NCBI GenBank assembly: GCA_030849465.1
Contig: JARVLF010000015.1
Coordinates: 496,001 to 560,000, forward strand
Source: Moesziomyces globuligerus
Lineage: Eukaryota > Basidiomycota > Ustilaginomycetes > Ustilaginales > Ustilaginaceae
Length of the DNA stretch: 64,000 nucleotides
Direction: 5' to 3'
Shown here: positions 1-8,319 of the stretch, piece after piece
How the letters are laid out: each line of letters starts with the position of its first letter
Position numbering within the stretch: the first letter of the stretch is position 1
Translations under genes and position numbers: made by a program
The notes under the pieces: generated by a model
Told to the model about the DNA's origin: nothing
What the model saw: only the letters and a program-made list of their open reading frames with translations
Database searches by the model: none

Positions 1-1
1 G

Positions 2-2533
2 CGCGTCCACACCGACCCGCGCTTCCTCAAGCCCAAGCGAGACGACACCAAGGTGGTCGTCGACGAGCGCTTCAAGGGCCTTTTTGAGGACGACAAGCGC
101 GGCAAGAAGAAGACTGACAAGTACGGCCGCAAGGTCGCCAAGGGTCAGAGCGATGCCGACCAGATGAAGCGGTTCTACCGCCTGGAGGACGATGATCTCG
201 ACCCCGCCAAGGCCGACGAAGACGATAGCAGCGACGACGAGGACGAAGCCGCGCCCGATGCGGCTCCAGTTGACTACGCCCGAGGAGAGGGAGACCTGGA
301 GTCGAGCTCTGACGAGGAGTCGTCCGAGGAGGAGGATTCGGACGACGAGTCGGAGAGCGAGGAGGACGACGACAGCGAGGAGGACGACGTGATGATCGGC
401 CCGTCGAGCGTGCTCGACCGCGAGCGCCGGAAGAAGGCAGCCCGTGAGGCACGATTCGAGGAGGACGATGACGACGATGGGCTGGGCTCGGACATCGGTG
501 ATATCGATCTGGACGAGGAGGTGGACGAGGCGGTGTATGCGCAGCTGGATGCACAGGCCGAGCGCGCCATCGCCGAAGGCGGCATCGAAGGCGACGAGTC
601 CGATTCGGAAGCCGAGGCGTCTGCACGCAAGAAGGGCAAGGGCAAGGAACGAAGCAGGAAGGCCAAGTCGAGCAAGGAGAAGATCCCGCGGGGCGACGAT
701 ACGTGCCGCCTGGCCGCGGTGAATCTGGACTGGGACCACGTGCGTGCCAAGGACATCTACAAGGTCTTCAGCAGCATCGTCTCTCCCACGGCGAGCACCA
801 CAGCAGCCGAGGCGCTGCAGGCGCACCGTCGTGCTGCCGCTTCCGGACCGTCGTCCTCGCGCGCGCGGCCTGCGCCGGCGATCGCGCAGGTGCGTGGTAA
901 GCTGCTGCACGTGCGCGTCTACCCGAGTGACTTTGGCAAAGAGCGCATGGCCAAGGAGGACATCGAGGGCCCGCCGCGCGAGATCTTCAAGACCAAAGGC
1001 GGTGCGGGTAGCGACGCGTCGGAGGACGAGGAGATCACCGCCAAGACGATCGTGCAGGTGGACGAGGGCGGCGAGTTTGACGAGGAGGCGCTGCGCAAGT
1101 ACCAGCTCGACCGCCTGCGCTACTACTATGCGGTGGCGACGTTCGACAGCAGGGAGACGGCGCGCCACGTGTACAACGAGATCGACGACACCGAGATGGA
1201 ACGCACGGCCAACGTGTTTGACCTCCGCTTCGTCCCCGACGGCATGGAGTTCCCGGACGGCGAAGACGGCCGCGACGCCGAGTTCAGAGACGAGGCGACC
1301 GAGGACGTGGCCAACTACAAGGGCGTCGACTTCAAGACGGACGCGCTCCGCCACTCGCGCGTCAAGCTCACCTGGGACCAGGACGATCCCGAGCGGAGCA
1401 AGCTCACGCGGCTCGTATCGCGCGGCGGGCTGACCAAGGACCAGCTGCGCGAGGACGACTTCAAGGCCTACCTCGCCTCGGACACCGAGTCGGAGCCGGA
1501 CGAAGCCGAGGTGGCCGCCAAGAACGGTCGCGACCGTCTGCGGGCGCTGCTCAACGTCGACGGCGACGATGCGAGCGGCTTTGGCGGCAAGGGCAAGAGG
1601 AACGGCGGTGTCTTTGACGACCCACGCCACGACGACGAGGCCGAGGGCGAGATGCAGATCACCTTCATGCCCGGACTGTCCGAGGCGGTGGGAAGGAAGG
1701 CGGCCAAGGCCGGAGCCAAGGAGGGTGAGGACGAGACGACACTGGAAAAGTACCTTCGCAAGCAGAAGGAGAAGAAGGAGCGCAGGAAGGCGGAGCGCTC
1801 TGGCGACTTCGAACAGGAGCAGGAGGCGGCGCCGGAGGACGGGCCGATCGACAGCAACGATGCTGGCTTTGATGATCCGTTCTTCAACGAGGAGGTCGAC
1901 ATGGAAGCGGCGCTCGCGGCCGAGTTCGGCTCGTCGGCTCCTGCGAACAAGAGCAAGAAGGACAAGGCCAAGGCCAAGAAGGCGGTTGCTGCCGAGCCGG
2001 AGGATGCGGACGAGACGGCGCGGGTGCGAGCTCAGCTGAGCGAGCTGATTGGCGATACCAACGACGAGGTGACCGCCGATGGACGACAGCACTTTGACAT
2101 GAAGGACATTGTGCGTGCCGAGAGCGGCAAGGACGCCAAGCGCGCCAAGCTGCTCAAGCGACTGAGCAAGAAGAAGCAGCGCGAGGAAGAGGCCTTCCAG
2201 GAGCGCAAGGGTGCGCCGCTCGTCCAGGACTCGTTCGAGATCGATGCCAAGGACGATCGCTTCGCCGCGCTCATGGACGATCACCGCTTCGCCATCGACC
2301 CGACGCATCCCGGATTCGCAAAGACCAAGGCCATGCAGACCATCATGGACGAACGCAGGAACCGCCTCGATCGCGCAGACCGCCACAACATCGCCCCGGC
2401 GCAGCAGCAGCGCGACAAGGATGCCGGCAAGGACTCCGAGCTCGAGGCGCTCGTGGAGAAACTCAAGCGCCGCAACGGCGCCGCCGAGCCCGAACAGAGC
2501 AAGAAGCGCCGCAAGCGCTCCAAGCGCTCCTAG
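2..2533 (+). CDS. ESF1: Pre-rRNA processing protein Esf1 (5'-partial)
   Basis: Nucleolar protein of the Esf1/ABT1-associated group, needed for early 18S pre-rRNA processing in the small-subunit processome. The reading frame is open from base 2 and starts inside the conserved N-terminal segment (DPRF followed by VVVDERFKGLF), so the true start lies left of the window; 843 codons are visible. Long acidic Asp/Glu tracts alternate with basic Lys-rich stretches, as is usual for nucleolar assembly factors. A conserved central block containing FDSRETARHVYNEID and a LTWDQDDPER segment is typical of the family. The NUC153 signature lies near the C-terminus (around nt 2250-2370, with DDRFAALMDDHRFAIDP and a following MDERR). 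It ends in a basic KKRRKRSKRS tail likely to act as a nucleolar signal. No intron is visible. Family assignment is firm; only the N-terminus is missing. Confidence 0.95.
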   Translation, partial: RVHTDPRFLKPKRDDTKVVVDERFKGLFEDDKRGKKKTDKYGRKVAKGQSDADQMKRFYRLEDDDLDPAKADEDDSSDDEDEAAPDAAPVDYARGEGDLESSSDEESSEEEDSDDESESEEDDDSEEDDVMIGPSSVLDRERRKKAAREARFEEDDDDDGLGSDIGDIDLDEEVDEAVYAQLDAQAERAIAEGGIEGDESDSEAEASARKKGKGKERSRKAKSSKEKIPRGDDTCRLAAVNLDWDHVRAKDIYKVFSSIVSPTASTTAAEALQAHRRAAASGPSSSRARPAPAIAQVRGKLLHVRVYPSDFGKERMAKEDIEGPPREIFKTKGGAGSDASEDEEITAKTIVQVDEGGEFDEEALRKYQLDRLRYYYAVATFDSRETARHVYNEIDDTEMERTANVFDLRFVPDGMEFPDGEDGRDAEFRDEATEDVANYKGVDFKTDALRHSRVKLTWDQDDPERSKLTRLVSRGGLTKDQLREDDFKAYLASDTESEPDEAEVAAKNGRDRLRALLNVDGDDASGFGGKGKRNGGVFDDPRHDDEAEGEMQITFMPGLSEAVGRKAAKAGAKEGEDETTLEKYLRKQKEKKERRKAERSGDFEQEQEAAPEDGPIDSNDAGFDDPFFNEEVDMEAALAAEFGSSAPANKSKKDKAKAKKAVAAEPEDADETARVRAQLSELIGDTNDEVTADGRQHFDMKDIVRAESGKDAKRAKLLKRLSKKKQREEEAFQERKGAPLVQDSFEIDAKDDRFAALMDDHRFAIDPTHPGFAKTKAMQTIMDERRNRLDRADRHNIAPAQQQRDKDAGKDSELEALVEKLKRRNGAAEPEQSKKRRKRSKRS

Positions 2534-2682
2534 TCTCTCCGTGTCCAGAGGTTGCAAATGCTCACGTCTTGGCACAGCATGGTTGTAGAGCGTGTGGGCG
2601 CGGGTGAGGTCTGAGATTGGCTTGAGAAGTACAAGTACATGCGTTGGCTGGCGTTGGCTTTGATGTGGGGGCAAGGGCTGGC

Positions 2683-3260
2683 TTACGCGTCGTCGGGACC
2701 TTCCGAGCCAGGGATGAGCTGGTGGCATAGCAAGCAGAGAGGCAGAGAGGATGTCAGACAAGGCTCGACGGTGGCCGTGCGAGGTCCGGAGCTTGCGTGT
2801 GCGAGGCGACTTACCATGCAGATGTTGTTGCCATTGAGGAGAGTCTGACCGAGCTTGGTCTTCTTCTTCTTGCCGTCCGGCGAAGTTTCACTGCAACGCA
2901 TGCCGCAATACGCACAGATGAGCGAGTCAGCTTCAAGCCCCACGAACCCAATCGTCCAAGTCGAAAGCGAGCCACTTACTATTCTGTCACGTCTTCCAGG
3001 ACCATGTCTATCCGAGCGCACAGAGACACGAGGTCAGAACATGTAGATGATGGCGTCAGAGGGGCTGGAGACCGGATAGGCTACTTACTGACGTAGTCGT
3101 CGAAGCCGAGGAGGGTGCCGCTGAATTCGCGGTCGGACTTCATGATGACCCAGATGCTGGAGCCGATGCATTTGTCGATGAGTTCGAGCGGCAGGATCGT
3201 AGGCATAGCGGCAGCCGCTGCTGCTGCGCCGGCAGAGGTCGGTTCGCCAGGAGGTGCCAT
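2683..3260 (-). CDS. LSM5: U6 snRNA-associated Sm-like protein LSm5, four exons
   Basis: LSm5 is a subunit of the LSm2-8 ring on U6 snRNA (splicing) and of the LSm1-7 ring (mRNA decay). Four exons on the minus strand: 3260-3089, 3007-2980, 2890-2815 and 2718-2683, joined across introns of 81, 89 and 96 nt, all with GTAAG donors and AG acceptors. The spliced frame is 104 codons including the stop, giving 103 residues. Exon 1 holds the Sm1 motif through [10 protein letters not shown]. The 28-nt exon 2 supplies NMVLEDVTE, exon 3 the Lys-rich loop and LLNGNNICM, and exon 4 the short tail [11 protein letters not shown]. The splice phases restore the family sequence exactly across every junction, which is strong support. 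The N-terminus has a short poly-Ala stretch. The gene is divergent from BUD13 with only 204 bp between start codons, so the two probably share a promoter. Confidence 0.95.
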
Positions 3261-3464
3261 CGTGTCTCTGGAGGTTATACCGAGGTGGGAGTGCGGAGGA
3301 ACAACAGCTCTGGCTAGAAAGCAGAGCTTGGATGATGCAAACGCGACCGGGCTAGCATTTCCGACTTCCGACATTTTTCCACCTCGGCTGACGGCGTTGC
3401 TCAGCCCAAGCCTCTCCACCATCATCCCATCTGCGCACTCACGGCGAGCGTCGAGGCGAGCACC
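3261..3464. promoter_or_regulatory. Shared divergent promoter LSM5 / BUD13
   Basis: These 204 bp separate the start codons of two splicing genes transcribed away from each other. No other reading frame is supportable here, so both basal promoters and both 5' leaders must fit in this space. I see no clear TATA box. The assignment is from gene arrangement. Confidence 0.6.
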
Positions 3465-4490
3465 ATGCCGAATCCAGACCTGCAGTCGTACATCGCCACG
3501 CACTATCTGTCGGGGCCCAAGGCGGATGCCATCCTGGCGCGCAGCAGCGGCGAGGGCAAACCGAAGCGCAAGAAGAAGAAACCCCGAACCGAGGCCGATG
3601 TCGCCTCGGCCTCGACGGGGTTGGTGTTCAAGGACGACTCGGACGCCTGGAAGACGACGGCAGATGCGCGCTCGGACGACGAGGATCACGATGCACAGGT
3701 AGTCAAGGACGGCGCTGCGGGATCGAGCGGGTTCAAAAAGGTCGGCAGCGCTAGCCGCACGTCGGCTCCACGCACCGAGCCTACCTCGAATGCCGATGCT
3801 GCCGAAGCGGCAGCGCCGGAGAAGGAGTTCAAGGCGGGCTTGAGGACGAAGGAGGAGATGCGCGCAGCGCGACTTGCCCGCGAATCGCGCAAACGTCAAG
3901 ACGCACCCGTCCCGACCGCAGAAGAGCGAGCAGAGGAGGGGGAGCAAGAGACTGTGTATCGTGATTCTTCAGGGCGTAAGATCGACATCCATGCCGCCGA
4001 GCGCGAGGCAGCCGAACGGGCGCAAGAGCAACTTCGCAAGGACGCCGAGCGCAAGACGTGGACGCAGGGCCTCGTCCAACAGCAGGCGGCCAAGCAAGCA
4101 GCCACGCAACTCTCTGCGGTGCGCGAACAGGGCGTTGCACGCCGCGCCACGGATGCAGACTACAACCGTCACTTCCGCGACCAGGTCCACGCCGACGATC
4201 CTGCCCTTGCCTTCCTCACCAAACGCAGAACCCAAGGTCCGGCCAAACCGACCTACAAAGGCCCTTGGCCTGCCAATCGATACAACATCCCTCCCGGATA
4301 CAGGTGGGACGGCGTAGACCGCAGCAACGGATACGAAAAGTTGCTCGTCGAACGCAAACACGCGCTCGCGACCCAGGAGCAACACGCCAGAGGTAAGCCA
4401 TCCCACATCCTCCAACTGCAGCGTTGGAAACCCAACTGACCTCGCTTTCTCTTCTACGCATCTGCAGCATGGGGCCAATCGGACATGTAA
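3465..4490 (+). CDS. BUD13: Bud13/Cwc26, RES complex splicing factor, two exons
   Basis: Bud13 is a subunit of the RES (retention and splicing) complex of the activated spliceosome, with Pml1 and Snu17. Exon 1 is 3465-4392 and exon 2 is 4468-4490, with a 75-nt intron (GTAAGCC donor, CTGCAG acceptor). The product is 316 residues. The N-terminus starts with [12 protein letters not shown] and is followed by a KRKKKKPR basic segment; the middle is charged and low complexity (GLRTKEEM and [16 protein letters not shown] conserved pieces). The C-terminus carries the family signature [21 protein letters not shown]. Splicing replaces an intron read-through tail with AWGQSDM, which matches the usual Bud13 ending and is the reason the intron is called. 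The gene faces the 7-helix protein gene tail to tail, with 170 bp between stops. Confidence 0.95.
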
Positions 4491-4660
4491 CCAGCCCGCG
4501 CTTCACCGCATACACATATACCCACGCACAGCCTGCGAAGGAATGCACCAGAAAGTTGGCGTGCGTACAAATACAAAGAAATGACAACCCCTCGCCCCGT
4601 TCGGTAATCGAAGGGCGAAGGAGGTTGGCATAGAAATACACGGTCTCTGCGGGGAGGACC

Positions 4661-6223
4661 TTAGATGCTGGGGAGCGATGGCGATACCGCCTCTTCCTCT
4701 TCGCGAAGACTGCCCTCCCTCGGCACTGACCTGCTGGAGCCGAGTCTCTGGATGCGGCCTGTGCCGCTGCTCCCTGGCCTCGATCCGGGCCTGCTGGCAG
4801 TGGGTGTAGCTGCGGTCTTGGCGGACGCAGCATCCGTCTTATCCGCACCACCGGGTGCAAAGAGCGTAGCGTCCGAGGAGCGGCGGGACTCGTACTGCTG
4901 TCCGGCGTAGGCGTCGGGAAAGTCGACCGAGATGCACTCGACGGTGCCGGGTGGTGCCGTATACTGCGCCGTGCCGCTCTGAGGAGCCAGAAGACCCGAG
5001 GACTTGGGTGATACATCGCCCGTCTTGCCGCGCCCTCCGCCTCCCTCGGTCACGATGGCGGTCAGTCCGGGCCCCGCCGCTGTATCGGGGCTCAGTCCGG
5101 TGCGCCTGCGCGAGTCGAGCGACGGCAGGCGCGAATTGAGGAAACCGGACCTTGTCGGCGTGCCGACGTCCGATGCAGTCGAGTCTAGCCCGCGCATGCT
5201 GGGGAGTTGATGTCTGGGCGTTGCGCCGCTGGCAAATGGATCGCCCATAGCGCGCATGCCCGGGAGCACCGCATTGTCCGGCGACAAGCTGTCCGTGAAG
5301 CGGTCGTCTCTCCACTTGTACGCATTCGACAGCGAAGCGAGCACGGCGCCGAACGCCTGCACGTAGACGTTGGCGACGAGCATGAAGCCCATGTCGACGG
5401 CCGAGAGCGAGAGCGCCTTGGAAAGCACGAGCGCCAGCGCGTAGACTGTCGGCAGCACATACGCAAAGGCGATGGCGAACATGATCTGCTTGGTCCAGCG
5501 CAGCGCCGGGTGCGACTTTTTGCTCATCAGCTCGCTGTCTCTCCTGCCCAGGTGCCAGTAGCGCCAGAGCAGCATCACCGAAGCGTAGACGGTGTCGACG
5601 AGCTGGAAGATGAGGGTGAGCAGATTGCTAGTGTCGTTGGTGGCTGTGGAGACCGTGTAGCCGAAGCCATCGGTCTTGTACACGTGGGCAGCGCGACTGA
5701 GCGTGATGCTGATGGTGGTGAGGCGCGCGATCTTCATGAGCGTCGGGAGGATGCTGATGACGATGCGCTTCTTCCTACTGGCGAGCGTTGGCGGGTAGAA
5801 GGCGAGCAAGCGGAGCTGGATGGCGATGTGCGTGATGAGCGGAACGATGTAGAGCATGGCGGTCGAGGATAGCCAGAGGCGGAACATGGTGTCTTCCGAG
5901 ACGTTTCCGAACAGCTGGTAGGCCCAGAAGACGGTGTTGAGGGTGGAACCGAGAAGACCGCCGAGCATTGCGAGACCTAGAACCCAGACGACGGGCAGGC
6001 GACGCTTCTGGGGACTGAGACCGTTCTTAAAGAGGACGGCGCAGAGGAGAACGAAAAGGAGAGTGGCGAACATGGAGTAAAGAATGATGTAGGTGACGCC
6101 ATTGCGGACGAGGTCGACGGGGACAAACTGGGTGGCTTGTGTCTGGTTGTTGGCCGCATCCTCGACAACGAGGAGAATGCGGTGGCGCCACGCCAGGTCC
6201 TGCAGCGAGGGGGACGACGACAT
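4661..6223 (-). CDS. Seven-helix membrane protein with long Ser-rich cytoplasmic tail
   Basis: A 520-residue protein with no family I can name. Seven hydrophobic segments are readable at about residues 42-64, 76-104, 113-141, 153-180, 199-222, 243-268 and 276-300. They are followed by a hydrophilic tail of about 215 residues rich in Ser, Pro, Gly and Arg with many potential phosphosites. A short N-terminus with an NQT sequon (around residue 26) would face outside if the topology is that of a 7-TM receptor, putting the tail in the cytosol. That layout is receptor-like, but I see no diagnostic Ste2, Ste3, cAMP-receptor or opsin motif; there is no retinal lysine signature. A small fungal integral membrane family is equally possible. 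The ATG at 6223 is the first in frame. Intronless. The 2-kb upstream interval is free of genes. Confidence 0.75.
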   Translation of the reverse strand: MSSSPSLQDLAWRHRILLVVEDAANNQTQATQFVPVDLVRNGVTYIILYSMFATLLFVLLCAVLFKNGLSPQKRRLPVVWVLGLAMLGGLLGSTLNTVFWAYQLFGNVSEDTMFRLWLSSTAMLYIVPLITHIAIQLRLLAFYPPTLASRKKRIVISILPTLMKIARLTTISITLSRAAHVYKTDGFGYTVSTATNDTSNLLTLIFQLVDTVYASVMLLWRYWHLGRRDSELMSKKSHPALRWTKQIMFAIAFAYVLPTVYALALVLSKALSLSAVDMGFMLVANVYVQAFGAVLASLSNAYKWRDDRFTDSLSPDNAVLPGMRAMGDPFASGATPRHQLPSMRGLDSTASDVGTPTRSGFLNSRLPSLDSRRRTGLSPDTAAGPGLTAIVTEGGGGRGKTGDVSPKSSGLLAPQSGTAQYTAPPGTVECISVDFPDAYAGQQYESRRSSDATLFAPGGADKTDAASAKTAATPTASRPGSRPGSSGTGRIQRLGSSRSVPREGSLREEEEAVSPSLPSI

Positions 6224-6755
6224 GGCGATGGAGAAAGAGCCAAGCGTAGGCCGAGTCGAACGACGGTGACGGGCTCGCGATGCGAGTTTACGTGGTGCAA
6301 TATAAGGTAAAGATGGTCTGCATGGGCGAGGGATGAACGATGGTGGTGGATGACAGAAAGCGGCCTATCGGTGAGGCTTTGTGATGAGATGGGTTGGGCG
6401 ATCTCGTCGTTGCGCGGCCGTGTTGGTGCGAGCAGAGAGGATCGAAGGGAACAATGAAGCCGAGGGCTTCCATGCAGAGGTTGCGGAGGACGATGCGGTG
6501 TGAATGTGTGAGCTGCAGCGATGGCAGGAAGCTGTACAGTGTTGAAAGCCGAGTCGAAGTTGATCGCAGGAAAGGCGTTCAGTGCATGCCGGAACGGGTG
6601 CGAGGTGGGCGCTGCGTGCAGTCAAAGGAGGTTCTGCAGGACAGACCTCGACAGAATGAGAGAGTGGGTATTCAGCAAGAGGGTGGGATGGAGTAGAGTC
6701 TCGGAGCAAGGCAAGGGGTGGGAAGAGAAGGTGGTTCGATGAGCGAGCTACATCC

Positions 6756-6795
6756 AAGCTAGGCTGGGCTGGGCTGGGCTAGGCTAGGCTGGGCT
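6756..6795. repeat. Pentanucleotide tandem repeat (GGGCT/AGGCT)
   Basis: Eight consecutive 5-bp units, alternating AGGCT and GGGCT, with the first unit AAGCT degenerate. It lies about 530 bp upstream of the 7-helix gene start, in non-coding sequence. It is a likely length-variable microsatellite. Confidence 0.85.
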
Positions 6796-6836
6796 ACAGT
6801 AGCATGAGTTGAGGCGTGGGATGCGAGGCGATGGGC

Positions 6837-6866
6837 TGCTGGTGCAGCTCTGCTGGTGCAGCTCTG
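6837..6866. repeat. Short tandem duplication, 15-bp unit
   Basis: Two adjacent copies of a unit reading roughly TGCTGGTGCAGCTC, followed by a partial third (TGCAGCTGCC) and then a doubled GCCGACTT. Non-coding, upstream of the 7-helix gene. Confidence 0.7.
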
Positions 6867-7180
6867 CAGCTGCCGACTTGCCGACTTTGCTCGACGGGCG
6901 GAAAGAACGGCGTCTGCGGCTAGAGCTGCAAGGGTTGACGCACAGCGCGGAGGGGCCGAGAACGACAAGAGGCGCGGGGAGAGGGGAGACGGGCGAGACA
7001 CCGTGTGACAGCAGCAGGGCGTCACGTGCAGGTGCTGTGGCAGGTGCAGTAGGTAGCAGCTGCAGAGGAGCGCGCAAAGCGAATCGCCGAGTCTAAAAGA
7101 AGCGGCAGCGGCGAATGGATGGAACGACATGGACTGGCATCTGCCGTGGGAGGGACGTCCGCCATACGCAGCCAAGACGG

Positions 7181-7210
7181 CAAGCGAGCGAGCAAGCAAG
7201 CAAGCAAGCT
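7181..7210. repeat. Tetranucleotide repeat (CAAG/CGAG)
   Basis: About seven 4-bp units of CAAG and CGAG type in non-coding sequence. A longer run of the same motif family occurs at 30457-30530, upstream of an unrelated gene. Confidence 0.8.
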
Positions 7211-8319
7211 CAGCGACGAGCCGAACAGAGGCGCTCGGCACTGGACTAGCGACAGGCACGAAATTGTCGCCTCGAGCCGCCAGGCGAAGCGCTAACACCA
7301 TGTACCGGCACCCAGCCGAAGCCACTCGCGAATCGCAGATGGAGAACCAGAGCCAGAGCCATCTCCAAGACCAAGACCAAGACCGCCCTTTGCACGCCAC
7401 AGCATCGCAATGCACAGCGCTGCACAGCGCTCCGTCGTGACATGCGGACAGGCTATCTCTGCATTCTATGGCGCCCTACCGTGACCGAGCGGACTCGCTC
7501 CGACTGCGCCGAGACGCGCCCAGAGCACTTGCAGTCGGATGTTGGGAAATTTTCATGCTCTGCAGCGGCTAAGCGAGTCGCAATCGAATCGAGGCGCAGC
7601 CGTGTGCCGACCAGCTTGTCACCCTCGCTGTCTCAGCACACGCTCGTCGCCCTCAGCCGGCTCTTGGCCCCCCCTCTCGGCTGGCGTCACTTCGGTCTGC
7701 CCGTCACCACTTTCTTTTGTCGAGTCGGAAGGCGTTCGGTACGCTTCGATGGCCCCAGCGGCTCGAGTGAGTTGGCACCGGTCAAACGACCTCCCTCCGC
7801 ATGTTCCTCCGCTTGTCGTCGACGCTCGGCCTCGCATCAGCCGTCCGATGCTCGCATATCTCCCACGTCATGCATGTCTGCCTTCATATCCACACTGCAT
7901 GCTCGACCAGAATCCATCTACTTGTAGCCGCTGCGAGGATGAGCCGACGGAACCACGGTGGCGTTCGTCTGTGTTGCGGATCAGGAGCTCGACGCAGCGA
8001 ACGCCTGCGCCACACGCATCTGGTAGAGCAGATGCACCTACTCGCGCTTTTCTCACACATCTCCGCTCCGCATCCCGCCCGGAGCGGCGGAGATTCGAGC
8101 TTGCCTCCTGATCAAATCCGGAAACGTCCAACCGGCCAACCCTTTGCGCCCCCTACTGGACCCTGCACACTTTCGATCGGATCCATCTCCGATCCCAACA
8201 CGAAATCCCAACGCACGATCGGTCATCTCCCCGATTCGCGATCCACACGACATCGAATCTACCCCCAATTCCAGATTCATCATCGTAGTGTGCTGAGCAT
8301 TGCTTCTCGCTGCTTTGAT

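Larger units (their letters stand above)
6224..8319. other. Gene-free interval upstream of the 7-helix gene
   Basis: About 2.1 kb between the 7-helix gene start and the MFS gene stop, both on the minus strand. It must contain the promoter of the former and the terminator of the latter. Open frames on both strands here are short, biased in composition and show no family resemblance. Simple repeats at 6756-6795, 6837-6866 and 7181-7210 are listed separately. I see no tRNA or other RNA gene. Confidence 0.6.
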
